Origin: Lutibacter maritimus
GTDB lineage: Bacteria > Bacteroidota > Bacteroidia > Flavobacteriales > Flavobacteriaceae
Length of the DNA stretch: 64,000 bases
Direction: 5' to 3'
Assembly: GCF_900116115.1 (NCBI RefSeq)
Contig: NZ_FOZP01000004.1
Location: forward strand, 131,501 to 195,500
Made by a program: the position numbers and the translations under genes. A model generated the notes under the pieces. It did no database searches. It was not told the origin of the DNA and was given only the letters and a program-made list of their open reading frames with translations. Position 1 is the stretch's first letter, and the number at the start of each line of letters is the position of its first letter. This document shows, one piece after another, positions 26,360 through 35,156 of the stretch.

Positions 26360-27223
26360 ATGAGACAACTTAAGATTACAAAACAGGTTACTAACAGAGA
26401 AACCGCATCATTAGATAAGTATTTACAGGAAATTGGAAAGGTAGATTTAATTACTGCCGAAATGGAAGTTGAATTAGCACAACGAATTAAAGCAGGAGAT
26501 CAAGTAGCTTTAGAAAGATTAACAAAAGCAAATTTACGTTTTGTTGTATCTGTAGCAAAACAATATCAAAATCAAGGTTTAACATTACCCGATTTAATTA
26601 ACGAAGGAAATTTAGGTTTAATTAAAGCTGCAAAACGTTTTGATGAAACACGTGGTTTTAAATTTATTTCGTACGCTGTTTGGTGGATTCGTCAATCAAT
26701 TTTACAAGCATTAGCAGAACAATCTCGTATTGTACGTTTACCTTTAAACAAAATTGGTTCTATTAATAAAATTAATAAAATGTATGCGTTTTTAGAGCAA
26801 GAAAATGAAAGACCTCCTTCTGCTGAAGAAATTGCAAAAAAATTAGATATGACTGTGAATGATGTAAAAGAGTCTATGAAAAACTCTGGCCGTCACGTAT
26901 CTATGGATGCTCCTTTAATTGAAGGTGAAGATTCTAACCTTTATGATGTATTAAATACAGGTGAATCTCCAAATCCTGATAAAGCCTTATTACACGAATC
27001 TTTAAAAGTTGAAATTGAACGTGCTTTAGAAACTTTAACACCAAGAGAAGCAGATGTTGTGCAATTATACTTTGGTTTAGGTGATGCGCACCCTATGACT
27101 TTAGAAGAAATTGGTGAAACTTTTGATTTAACACGCGAACGTGTGCGTCAAATTAAAGAAAAAGCAATTAGAAGATTGAAACATACTTCAAGAAGTAAAA
27201 TTTTAAAAACATATTTAGGTTAA
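26360..27223 (+). CDS. rpoD: Primary sigma factor RpoD/SigA (short Bacteroidota form)
   Basis: A 287-aa housekeeping sigma factor. It starts directly with region 1.2 ([23 protein letters not shown]), lacking region 1.1, as usual in Bacteroidota. Region 2 shows [36 protein letters not shown] and [16 protein letters not shown]; region 3 follows, and region 4 shows [14 protein letters not shown] and [19 protein letters not shown]. This factor recognises the TTG/TAnnTTTG promoters seen through the window. Monocistronic, with a strong palindromic terminator. Confidence 0.97.
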   Translation: MRQLKITKQVTNRETASLDKYLQEIGKVDLITAEMEVELAQRIKAGDQVALERLTKANLRFVVSVAKQYQNQGLTLPDLINEGNLGLIKAAKRFDETRGFKFISYAVWWIRQSILQALAEQSRIVRLPLNKIGSINKINKMYAFLEQENERPPSAEEIAKKLDMTVNDVKESMKNSGRHVSMDAPLIEGEDSNLYDVLNTGESPNPDKALLHESLKVEIERALETLTPREADVVQLYFGLGDAHPMTLEEIGETFDLTRERVRQIKEKAIRRLKHTSRSKILKTYLG

Positions 27224-27250
27224 TTTCTATTAACTTTTTAAAAGTCAATA

Positions 27251-27278
27251 AAAACGCTCGAAATTTCGAGCGTTTTTT
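27251..27278 (+). terminator. rpoD terminator
   Basis: A perfect palindrome (27251-27276) with arms AAAACGCTCGAAA and TTTCGAGCGTTTT ends in a T-run. Confidence 0.92.
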
Positions 27279-27290
27279 GTTTATAAATCA

Positions 27291-27298
27291 TACTTTTG
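27291..27298 (+). promoter_or_regulatory. -7 box of rpe
   Basis: TACTTTTG matches TAnnTTTG 17 bp before the ATG at 27315. It lies directly behind the rpoD terminator; the nearest TTG is only 11 bp upstream. Confidence 0.45.
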
Positions 27299-27314
27299 CA
27301 AAAAACTTATTAAA

Positions 27315-27977
27315 ATGAACAAATTTATTGCTCCATCTATGTTAGCGGCAGATTTTGCTAACTTACAACGTGATATTGAAATGATTAACAACAGTAAAGC
27401 CGATTGGTTTCATATTGATGTTATGGACGGTATGTTTGTTCCCAATATTTCTTTTGGAATGCCCGTTATTAGTGCGATTAAAAAGCATGCTAAAAAAATA
27501 ATGGATGTGCATTTAATGATTGTTGATCCAGACAGATATATTGCTGATTTCAAAAAAGTTGGAGCAGATATTTTAACGGTACATTATGAAGCTTGCCCAC
27601 ATTTACATAGAACTGTGCAAGAAATAAAAAGGCAAGGAATGAAAGCTGGAGTATCTTTAAACCCGCATACACCTATTGCTGTTTTAGAAGATATTATTGC
27701 CGATTTAGATTTGGTGCTAATTATGAGTGTAAATCCAGGTTTTGGCGGACAAAGTTTTATTGAAAACACTTACAAAAAAGTGCAACAATTAAGAGCGTTA
27801 ATTGAATTTAGTGAATCTGATGCACTAATTGAAGTTGATGGTGGTGTAACAGATCAAAATATTGAACAATTATTAGAAGCTGGTGCCGACGCATTTGTTG
27901 CCGGAAGTTTTGTATTTAAAAGTGAAAATCCAACAGAAACTATTGCAAATTTAAAAGGATTAGTATCAGGAATTTAA
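27315..27977 (+). CDS. rpe: Ribulose-phosphate 3-epimerase
   Basis: A 220-aa TIM-barrel metalloenzyme interconverting ribulose-5-phosphate and xylulose-5-phosphate in the pentose phosphate pathway. Family motifs are intact: APSMLAADFANLQRDIEM, FHIDVMDGMFVPNISFG, VHLMIVDPDRYI, LVLIMSVNPGFGGQSFI and EVDGGVTDQNI, which supply the metal-binding His/Asp residues and phosphate-binding loop. The stop overlaps that of the convergent CBS gene. Confidence 0.97.
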   Translation: MNKFIAPSMLAADFANLQRDIEMINNSKADWFHIDVMDGMFVPNISFGMPVISAIKKHAKKIMDVHLMIVDPDRYIADFKKVGADILTVHYEACPHLHRTVQEIKRQGMKAGVSLNPHTPIAVLEDIIADLDLVLIMSVNPGFGGQSFIENTYKKVQQLRALIEFSESDALIEVDGGVTDQNIEQLLEAGADAFVAGSFVFKSENPTETIANLKGLVSGI

Positions 27978-28411
27978 GCCTTTTCCAGTTCGTATTGTTC
28001 CAATAAATATTTTAGCAAATCTGTAGTGGTTACTATTCCAACTAATTCATCTAAATCTACAACTGGTAATGCATGAAATTCATTTTTTGCTAAAATTTCA
28101 GCAACTGATTTTATTGTAATATTTGAAGTTACTTTAATTGGATTTTTCACCATAATTTGCTCAATGCTAAGCATATCATAAATAGCATTATCAATTTTAA
28201 TTTCATCAGCATCGTACGAATCTAAAAAGCTAATTCTCCTTAAGTCCGACAAACTTAACATTCCTATTATATGTTTTTTTGTATCCACAACAGGAATATG
28301 ACGAATATGAAAATCTTTAAACAACCGCTCAGCTTTATATAAATCGTCAGATAGTTTTAACGTTACAAGCTTTGTTGACATTATTTTTGATACAGGCTCT
28401 AGACGTTTCAT
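27974..28411 (-). CDS. CBS-pair domain protein
   Basis: A 145-aa cytoplasmic protein made of two CBS domains: about 8-65 (MSTKLVTLKLSDDLYKAERLF, HIRHIPVVD, IIGMLSLSDLRRI) and about 85-140 (VKNPIKVTSNITIKSVAEIL, HALPVVDLDELVGIVTTTDLL). CBS pairs sense adenine nucleotides or related ligands. A stand-alone pair gives no hint of a target. It is convergent with rpe (stops overlap) and divergent from the molybdate operon, with a candidate palindromic operator between them. Confidence 0.88.
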   Translation of the reverse strand: MKRLEPVSKIMSTKLVTLKLSDDLYKAERLFKDFHIRHIPVVDTKKHIIGMLSLSDLRRISFLDSYDADEIKIDNAIYDMLSIEQIMVKNPIKVTSNITIKSVAEILAKNEFHALPVVDLDELVGIVTTTDLLKYLLEQYELEKA

Positions 28412-28463
28412 AATTAAAATATTTTCTAATTATATAAAGTTCTTAAAATATTAGTAAATTTAG

Positions 28464-28479
28464 TATGACCAAAATCATA
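28464..28479. promoter_or_regulatory. Candidate CRP/FNR-type palindrome upstream of modA
   Basis: TATGA-N6-TCATA (28464-28479) has the 5-6-5 geometry of CRP-family operators and sits between the divergent CBS and modA genes. No clear TAnnTTTG box lies nearby. The match is short and may be chance in AT-rich DNA. Confidence 0.3.
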
Positions 28480-28541
28480 TTAAACAATTTTTGAGGCGCT
28501 ATATTAGCATTCTAATTCCTAAATTCTTAAAAATATTTTCA

Positions 28542-29321
28542 ATGAAAAGGCAACTTTTTAATATTCATATCACGTTTGTTAACCTAATTTTTATTTTAAT
28601 TGTCGTTTCTTGTACAACAAAAAATGAAAAATTAACCATTGCAACTGCAGCAAACATGCAATATACAGTTAATGAAATGACTGATATTTTTTATTCTGAA
28701 ACGGGTATTGAATGCCAAACAGTTGTTTCATCTTCTGGAAAATTAACGGCACAAATACAAGAAGGCGCCCCTTTTGATATTTTTATTTCCGCAGATACTA
28801 AATATCCTAATGAATTATTTAAAAACGGTTTCACACAAACTGAACCAAAAATTTACGCTTTCGGAAAGTTAATTTTATGGACTTTAAAGAATGACATACA
28901 ACCATCATTATCAAATTTAACTTCCGAAAAAATAAAACATATTGCAAGCCCTAATCCTATCACTGCACCTTACGGAATTGCAACTGAAGAAGTTTTAGCA
29001 TATTATAAAATTTTAGATTCTGTTAAATCTAAACTAGTTTTTGGGGAAAGTGTTGCACAAACCAACCAGTTTATTACATCAAAAGTTGCAGAATTGGGTT
29101 TCACAGCAAAATCGGTAGTTTTAAGTCCAAATTTAAAAGAAAAAGGTATTTTTATTGAAATTGATGATAAATCTTATAATCCAATTGCCCAAAGTGCTGT
29201 TATCATTAAAAATACTGGGAAAGACCTTAGTAAATCGGAAAAATTCTTTAATTTTCTGTTTTCAAAAAAAGGAAAAGAAATTTTAAAAAAACACGGTTAT
29301 ACTGTAATAGATAATGAATAA
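28542..29321 (+). CDS. modA: Molybdate ABC transporter substrate-binding lipoprotein
   Basis: A 259-aa periplasmic-face lipoprotein that binds molybdate (or tungstate). Starting at ATG 28542 gives a signal with lipobox VVSC (Cys24); a TTG 17 codons upstream is less likely. The ModA pattern is clear: LTIATAANMQYTVNEM, VVSSSGKLTAQIQEGAPFDIFISAD, ASPNPITAPYG and VAELGFTAKSVV. It is the first gene of a four-gene operon with overlaps throughout. Its end overlaps the di-TOBE gene by 8 bp. Confidence 0.92.
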   Translation: MKRQLFNIHITFVNLIFILIVVSCTTKNEKLTIATAANMQYTVNEMTDIFYSETGIECQTVVSSSGKLTAQIQEGAPFDIFISADTKYPNELFKNGFTQTEPKIYAFGKLILWTLKNDIQPSLSNLTSEKIKHIASPNPITAPYGIATEEVLAYYKILDSVKSKLVFGESVAQTNQFITSKVAELGFTAKSVVLSPNLKEKGIFIEIDDKSYNPIAQSAVIIKNTGKDLSKSEKFFNFLFSKKGKEILKKHGYTVIDNE

Positions 29322-29712
29322 ATTACAAGGTTCTATTAATAATATTATTACCAGCGAAAGTTTATCTTTAGTATATATTCTAGTCAATAATACAAAAATT
29401 ACAGCTATTGTAATTGATACGCCAACAACAAATCCTTTATTGCAAATTGGAAAAGCTGTTACGGTAATTTTTAAAGAAACAGAAGTGATTATTGGTACTG
29501 GAACAAATCATACTATTAGTATGCAAAATAAATTTGTAGGTCCCATTTTATCTATAGAATCTAAGGATTTGTTAAGTAAATTAATTATTGAAACTACTGT
29601 TGGTAAAATAACATCTATTATTACAACAAATGCTGTAAAACAATTAAAATTAGTTGTTGGATTAAAAGTTACTGCTATGGTTAAAACTAACGAAATTTTA
29701 GTAACAGAATGA
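29314..29712 (+). CDS. Stand-alone di-TOBE molybdopterin/oxyanion-binding protein
   Basis: A 132-aa protein with two TOBE (Mop) domains in tandem, about 1-65 and 68-132; the second shows NKFVGPILSIESKDLLSKLIIET and ITSIITTNAVKQLKLVVGLKVTAMVK. It has no signal peptide and no DNA-binding domain. Such molbindins store or buffer cytoplasmic molybdate, or sense it. Here it is wedged between modA and modB with overlaps on both sides (8 bp and 4 bp). It may replace the missing ModE regulator, but that is inference. Confidence 0.82.
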   Translation: MNKLQGSINNIITSESLSLVYILVNNTKITAIVIDTPTTNPLLQIGKAVTVIFKETEVIIGTGTNHTISMQNKFVGPILSIESKDLLSKLIIETTVGKITSIITTNAVKQLKLVVGLKVTAMVKTNEILVTE

Positions 29713-30383
29713 TAGATTGGGCACCACTTATATTAACCTTTAAACTGGCATTAATAACTACATTTTTGCTTTTTATAATTTCCATTCCATTGGCATATTG
29801 GATGGCTTTTACAAAGTCAAAATTTAAACCGGTTATTGAAACATTGGTAAGTATGCCACTTGTGTTACCGCCAACTGTAATTGGATTTTATTTACTAATT
29901 GCTTTTAGCCCTGCAAATTCCTTTGGAAATTGGTTAAATGAATGGTTGGGTTTAAAGTTGGTTTTTTCTTTTGAAGGATTACTTTTTGCATCCGTACTTT
30001 ATAGTTTACCATTTATGGTACATCCAATTCAAAGCGGATTTGCTAATTTACCAGTTTCATTAAAAGAAATGTCATATATATTAGGAAAATCGAGATTTAC
30101 CACCATTGTTAAAGTGCTTTTACCAAACATAAAATCATCATTATTAACTGGTATCGTATTGGCTTTTGCACATACAATTGGTGAATTTGGTGTTGTTTTA
30201 ATGATTGGAGGAAATATACCTGGAAAAACAAAAGTTGCATCTATTGCTATATATGATGAAGTAGAAGCACTAAATTATGGCGCAGCAAACACTTATTCCT
30301 TAATTTTATTTACTTTAACTTTTAGTATTCTTTTAATTGTGTATTTGTTTAATAATGGTTATTTAAAACAGTTTCACAAATGA
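29709..30383 (+). CDS. modB: Molybdate ABC transporter permease
   Basis: A 224-aa inner-membrane protein with about five to six helices. The family stretches SMPLVLPPTVIGFYLLIAFSP and the coupling-helix region around GKSRFTTIVKVLLPNIKSSLLTG, plus IGEFGVVLMIGGNIPGKT, mark it as the ModB permease. It forms the channel for molybdate with ModC driving transport. ATGA overlaps join it to both neighbours. Confidence 0.94.
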   Translation: MIDWAPLILTFKLALITTFLLFIISIPLAYWMAFTKSKFKPVIETLVSMPLVLPPTVIGFYLLIAFSPANSFGNWLNEWLGLKLVFSFEGLLFASVLYSLPFMVHPIQSGFANLPVSLKEMSYILGKSRFTTIVKVLLPNIKSSLLTGIVLAFAHTIGEFGVVLMIGGNIPGKTKVASIAIYDEVEALNYGAANTYSLILFTLTFSILLIVYLFNNGYLKQFHK

Positions 30384-31255
30384 TAGCATTAAATTTTCAA
30401 AAAAAATTAATTGCTGCTAATGGTAAAATGCTGCTTTCTGTTGAAACCTTAATTAAAGAAGGTAGCTTGGTAACATTATTTGGTAAATCTGGTGCTGGAA
30501 AAACTACTATTTTAAGAATTTTGGCGGGTTTAACTCAACCTGATTCCGGTAAAATTAGTGTTCATAATTCCATTTGGCTAGATACCCAAAACAACATAAA
30601 TTTAAAACCTCAAAAAAGAAAAGTTGGTTACGTTTTTCAGGATTATGCATTGTTTCCAAATATGACGGTAAAAGAAAACTTAGAATTTGCACTAAATAAA
30701 GAAGATAACAGTAATATTATAAATCATTTAATTGAAATGGTTGAATTAGGTGAATTACAACATCGTAAACCATTTACACTTTCTGGTGGACAACAACAAA
30801 GAGTTGCATTAGCAAGAGCCTTGGTGCAAAAGCCAAAAATACTTTTGTTAGATGAGCCGCTTTCTGCTTTAGATGAAGAAATACGATATAAATTACAAAA
30901 ATATATTTTAACTGTACATAAAGAATTTGGCTTAACAACATTATTAATTAGCCACGATGTTTCTGAAGTTTTAAGAATGTCTGACCTTGTTATTGAACTA
31001 AATGAAGGGAAAATAATTAGACAAGGACCCACAAATCAAATTTTTAATTATCAAGATTTAAGTGCGAAATTTCAATTAACAGGAACATTAATCCAAATCA
31101 TAAAACAAGATTTTATTTACATTTTATCTGTTCAAATTGGAAAAGATATTGTTAAAATTGTTGCAGATGAAAGTGAAGGAAATAATTTAGCTATTGGCGA
31201 TAAAATTTTAGTTTCAGCAAAAGCGTTTAACCCTATAATACAAAAAATAGGATAA
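30380..31255 (+). CDS. modC: Molybdate ABC transporter ATP-binding protein
   Basis: A 291-aa ATPase. Walker A GKSGAGKTT, Q-loop in VGYVFQDYALFPNMTV, signature LSGGQQQRVALARAL, Walker B ILLLDEPLSALD and the H-loop ISHDVSEV are all intact in residues about 1-225. The C-terminal 60 residues (TGTLIQIIKQDFIYILSV onward) form a TOBE-like domain as in other ModC proteins. Last gene of the mod operon; a hairpin (AAATAGGATA/TATCCTATTT, 31245-31278) overlaps the stop codon. Confidence 0.94.
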   Translation: MIALNFQKKLIAANGKMLLSVETLIKEGSLVTLFGKSGAGKTTILRILAGLTQPDSGKISVHNSIWLDTQNNINLKPQKRKVGYVFQDYALFPNMTVKENLEFALNKEDNSNIINHLIEMVELGELQHRKPFTLSGGQQQRVALARALVQKPKILLLDEPLSALDEEIRYKLQKYILTVHKEFGLTTLLISHDVSEVLRMSDLVIELNEGKIIRQGPTNQIFNYQDLSAKFQLTGTLIQIIKQDFIYILSVQIGKDIVKIVADESEGNNLAIGDKILVSAKAFNPIIQKIG

Positions 31256-31278
31256 TTTATTAAAAAACTATCCTATTT
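31245..31278 (+). terminator. Possible terminator after modC
   Basis: AAATAGGATA (31245-31254) pairs with TATCCTATTT (31269-31278); the stem includes the modC stop. The T-tract is weak, so termination may be partial. Confidence 0.4.
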
Positions 31279-31303
31279 CTAGTAAATTAAAATAACTAAA
31301 TCT

Positions 31304-33499
31304 TTATTTGATTGTAATTTTAATTTCTTTTGAAATATTATTTGAAGCATTCCCAACATAAATCAAATAATCTCCTTTTTCTAAATTCCAGTTTGAAATA
31401 CTTTCATCATAAAAAGATAAATCATTTGTATTTATTAAAATTTCAACAGATTCAGTTCCTCCCTTTAATACAGTTACTTTTTGAAAACCTTTCAATTCTT
31501 TTAAAGCTCTTTTAACTTTTGATTTTGACTTTCCTACATAAACCTGAACCACTTCTGCTCCATCAATTTCACCAGTATTTATAACATTTCCACTAATAGT
31601 AATCGTTTCATTTTGCGCATATTCTTTCTTATCAGTTTTAAAATCAGATAGTTTAAACGTTGTGTAAGATTTTCCTTCACCAAAAGCAAATAAAGGTTTT
31701 ATTTTTTTTGTATCGTGCCAACGATAACCAACCAAAATATCCTCTTTGTAATATTGGTTGATGCTATCACCTGGATAAGATAATTTACCAAAAGAATGCG
31801 CAGCATTATCATTTAATTTTTTTGGAAAAGAAAATGGTAACTTACCTGACGGATTAACGTCTCCACTAATTACATCAGCAATTGCATTACCAGTTTCACT
31901 TCCTAAATACCAAGTTTGCATTAATGCTTTAACATTATCAAGCCAAGGTATTTCAACTGCATTACCACTTACTAATAAAACTCCAACATTATTATTAACT
32001 TTTAATAATTCATTTAATAACTCATTTTGCCCAAAAGGTAATTCAAACTCTTGTCTATCTCCACCCTCACAATCTTGTTGATGATTTTTATTTAAACCTC
32101 CAAAAAATAATACAACATCAGCCTTTGATGCTAAAGCTACTGCTTCGTTTTTTAATTTATCAGCATCAAGCGTTGAAGGGATAACTCTACCATAAGCTGA
32201 AGGTCCAGAAGCATAACCTAATCCATATAAAATAGTTGCATTCTTATACTTATTTTTCAATCCTTGTAAAGGAGAAATTTCTTTTTTTGCTTTTAATTCT
32301 GATGAACCTCCGCCAATTGTCATAGATTTTGTTGCATTTTCTCCTATTACTGCAATTGTAATTTTTTTAGATGGATTTATTGGAAAAAAAGAATTTTCAT
32401 TTTTTAACAAAACAATTCCTTCAGCAGCAATTTTACGCGCAACGTCTAAATGTTCTTGGTTATTCATTCTTCCAAATGAACGGTTTGGATTCATATTTGT
32501 ACGAAACATTAATCGTAAAATTCTTCTAACTTTATCATTTAATACATCTTCACTAACATCGTTATTTTTTAATTTTTCTAAAAATGGATTTGCTAAATAA
32601 TAATAATCATATGTGTTTTTAGTAGATGTTGTTAAGCCATCAGTTCCTGTTCCCATTTCTATATCTAATCCATTTAATGCTGCTTCATTTGTATTATGAG
32701 TGGAACCCCAATCTGAAATCACAACTCCATCAAAAGCCCAATCTTCTTTTAAAATAGTATTCATAAGTATCTGATTGTGTGTTGTGTGCTGACCTCTAAA
32801 TTGATTATATGCACCCATTAAAGACCAGACTTTTCCCTCTATTACAGCTGCTTTAAAGGCTGGTAAATAAATTTCATACAATGCTCTATCACTCACTTCT
32901 ACATTAATATGATTCCTCCATAATTCTTGATTGTTCAGCGCAAAATGTTTTACACAAGCTGCCACTCCATTTTGTTGTACACCTTGAATATAAGGAACTA
33001 CCATTTTTGAAGCTAAATAAGGATCTTCTCCCATATATTCAAAATTTCTACCGTTTAAAGGTGTTCTATAAATATTTACACCCGGACCTAATAAAACATC
33101 TTTTTTTCTATACCTAGCTTCTTCTCCTAAACTAATTCCATATTCTTTTGAAAGTTTTGGATTAAAAGTTGCTGCCAAACAAGTTAAAGCAGGAAATGCA
33201 GTAATAGAATCATTTGTCCAATTGGCATATCCCCAATCGTCCCAATTTATTTCACCTCTAACACCATGAGGTCCATCAGACATCCAAATTTCTGGAATTC
33301 CAAGTCTATCAACTCCTGGCGTAGAAAATTTTGATTGTGCATGACACATTGCAACTTTTTCATGTAAAGTTAGTAAAGAAATAATGCTATCAATTTTTTT
33401 TTCCGAATGATAATCAATCTGTTGAGAATTTATTTTAGAACTAATGATAACCAAAAAAAGCGTTACTATAAATTGAAATTGTTTGTTTTTAATATTCAT
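31304..33499 (-). CDS. Exported GH3 beta-glucosidase
   Basis: A 731-aa glycoside hydrolase family 3 enzyme with a signal peptide ending near SKINSQ. The TIM-barrel domain holds KHFALNNQE (184-192) and the nucleophile Asp263 in GVVISDWGSTH. The alpha/beta sandwich domain holds GEGKSYTTF-type and VIGENATKSMTIGGGSSE segments, and the C-terminus is a fibronectin-III-like domain (about 640-725). It resembles BglX-type periplasmic beta-glucosidases that release glucose from beta-glucan oligosaccharides. It follows susD with a 112-bp gap that contains a terminator, so expression is likely lower than that of susCD. Confidence 0.93.
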   Translation of the reverse strand: MNIKNKQFQFIVTLFLVIISSKINSQQIDYHSEKKIDSIISLLTLHEKVAMCHAQSKFSTPGVDRLGIPEIWMSDGPHGVRGEINWDDWGYANWTNDSITAFPALTCLAATFNPKLSKEYGISLGEEARYRKKDVLLGPGVNIYRTPLNGRNFEYMGEDPYLASKMVVPYIQGVQQNGVAACVKHFALNNQELWRNHINVEVSDRALYEIYLPAFKAAVIEGKVWSLMGAYNQFRGQHTTHNQILMNTILKEDWAFDGVVISDWGSTHNTNEAALNGLDIEMGTGTDGLTTSTKNTYDYYYLANPFLEKLKNNDVSEDVLNDKVRRILRLMFRTNMNPNRSFGRMNNQEHLDVARKIAAEGIVLLKNENSFFPINPSKKITIAVIGENATKSMTIGGGSSELKAKKEISPLQGLKNKYKNATILYGLGYASGPSAYGRVIPSTLDADKLKNEAVALASKADVVLFFGGLNKNHQQDCEGGDRQEFELPFGQNELLNELLKVNNNVGVLLVSGNAVEIPWLDNVKALMQTWYLGSETGNAIADVISGDVNPSGKLPFSFPKKLNDNAAHSFGKLSYPGDSINQYYKEDILVGYRWHDTKKIKPLFAFGEGKSYTTFKLSDFKTDKKEYAQNETITISGNVINTGEIDGAEVVQVYVGKSKSKVKRALKELKGFQKVTVLKGGTESVEILINTNDLSFYDESISNWNLEKGDYLIYVGNASNNISKEIKITIK

Positions 33500-33560
33500 T
33501 ATTTGTACTGTTTAAGCATTTTAAAATTTATTTTGTTAAAACACCAATTTAATTAAATTG

Positions 33561-33592
33561 AAAAAGACAACGTGTTAAAACGTTGTCTTTTT
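33561..33592 (-). terminator. Hairpin between susD and the GH3 gene
   Basis: AAAAAGACAACG (33561-33572) pairs with CGTTGTCTTTTT (33581-33592) around eight bases. On the minus strand it is followed by a short T-run, so it should end most susCD transcripts and act as an attenuator before GH3. Confidence 0.75.
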
Positions 33593-33611
33593 TACCTTAT
33601 TAATTCAAAAC

Positions 33612-35132
33612 TTAATATCCAGGATTTTGATCTTCAGGATTAATTAAAACATTTCTACTTATTTCATTTGATGGAATAGGGAATACTTGGTTTTTTGAAG
33701 TATATCCTAAACTTGAAAGTTCAGCATCCGCTAATCCCCAACGAACCAAATCCCAAAAGCGTTGTCCTTCAAAGGCTAATTCTAATTGACGTTCTAATAC
33801 AATTGCATTAAATAAATCGTTTCCTGTAGCTGTTATATCAGGTAAACCAGCTCTAAAACGAACCTTATTTAACTCAATTTGTGCTTTTTCATCTTCATTA
33901 TTTTTATGATATGCTTCAGCAGCCATCAATAAAACATCTGCATAACGTAACAATCTCCAGTTAATTCCATAATTTAATTCATTAATTGGGCCGGCTGTAT
34001 CTTCAGTTCTTGTAACATATTTTAATCGTACATAACCTTCATAATCATGAATTCCTGTATCAGGTGGTGTTACTGCACCACCTGCTGTAATTAAATCTGC
34101 TTCTGAAATAAGTGTTGCATTTTTACGGATAACATCACCTGCATTTACAAACGCCTGACCAATTTTACTTGTTGGTAAATTAAATCCCCATCCGTTGGCA
34201 ACTCCAATAGCAGCAACATCAAATGCATCACCTCTTGGTCCCATTAATTGAGCGTGAATGTTACTTTCTGGACGTCCACCCCAAGGGAAATTACCCCAAT
34301 CGTATTTTTCTGTACTTACATAATTTAATTCAATTAAAGATTCCATTCCGTTTTCAGTACTTGATTTCCAAACATCTGCAAAATTAGGTTCTAAATCAAA
34401 TGCTTGTGATGAAATTACTTTACCAAACTCAATAGAGGCTAAATCATATTTTTTTTGAAATAAATAAACTTTACCTAAAACAGCTTGTGCAGCTTCCTTT
34501 GATATTCTGAAAGGTTGAGCAACTCCGCTTCTTAAAGGTAATCCACTAATTGCATCTGCTAAATCATTTTCAATTTGAATATAAACATCACTTTTTGGAG
34601 ATCTTGCCAAACCAAATTCGCTAATTGATTGCGGTGTTGTTATTCTTAATGGTACATCACCAAATAAAGTTACTAACTCAAAATAACTATATGCTCTTAA
34701 AAATTTTGCTTCAGCAATAAATTTATCTTTGGAGCTTAATTCAGAGATTTCTAATTTTTCAATTAAAACATTTGCTAAACCAATTGTTTTATAAAAACCT
34801 TCCCAAACACCAGTAATTGCAGGATTATCTGCCACATGCGTAAAATCATCTATTTGTTGTAAAGGTGGTTGGTCTCCAATTGTGCTTCCAGCATTTGCAA
34901 TATCACCTGGTAAAACTTTTAAGAAAAAAGCACTATTCCATGGACGATTATAATTCCAAGCCATTAAATCATAAATACCAAATATCACAGATTCTGCTTC
35001 GGCATCAGTTGTTAAAAAATCATCTTCGTTAATTAATCCAATTGGATCAACCTCTGTAAAATCATTACTACAAGAAGTATAATTAAAAATAATTAATACT
35101 CCTAAAACTACTATTTTAATATATTTTTTCAT
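33612..35132 (-). CDS. SusD/RagB-family glycan-binding lipoprotein
   Basis: A 506-aa outer-membrane surface lipoprotein that binds oligosaccharide as the lid of the SusC transporter. The lipobox YTSC places the lipid on Cys21. SusD family features are visible: DFLTTDAEAESVIFGIYDLM near the start, the TPR-like FLRAYSYFELVTLFGDVPL segment, and the C-terminal LERQLELAFEGQRFWDLVRWG and FPIPSNEI motifs. It lies 24 bp after susC in the same direction. Substrate is inferred from the neighbouring GH3 and GH94 as a beta-glucan or cello-oligosaccharide. Confidence 0.95.
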   Translation of the reverse strand: MKKYIKIVVLGVLIIFNYTSCSNDFTEVDPIGLINEDDFLTTDAEAESVIFGIYDLMAWNYNRPWNSAFFLKVLPGDIANAGSTIGDQPPLQQIDDFTHVADNPAITGVWEGFYKTIGLANVLIEKLEISELSSKDKFIAEAKFLRAYSYFELVTLFGDVPLRITTPQSISEFGLARSPKSDVYIQIENDLADAISGLPLRSGVAQPFRISKEAAQAVLGKVYLFQKKYDLASIEFGKVISSQAFDLEPNFADVWKSSTENGMESLIELNYVSTEKYDWGNFPWGGRPESNIHAQLMGPRGDAFDVAAIGVANGWGFNLPTSKIGQAFVNAGDVIRKNATLISEADLITAGGAVTPPDTGIHDYEGYVRLKYVTRTEDTAGPINELNYGINWRLLRYADVLLMAAEAYHKNNEDEKAQIELNKVRFRAGLPDITATGNDLFNAIVLERQLELAFEGQRFWDLVRWGLADAELSSLGYTSKNQVFPIPSNEISRNVLINPEDQNPGY

Positions 35133-35156
35133 TGTTTTATTGTATTAAATTATGAA

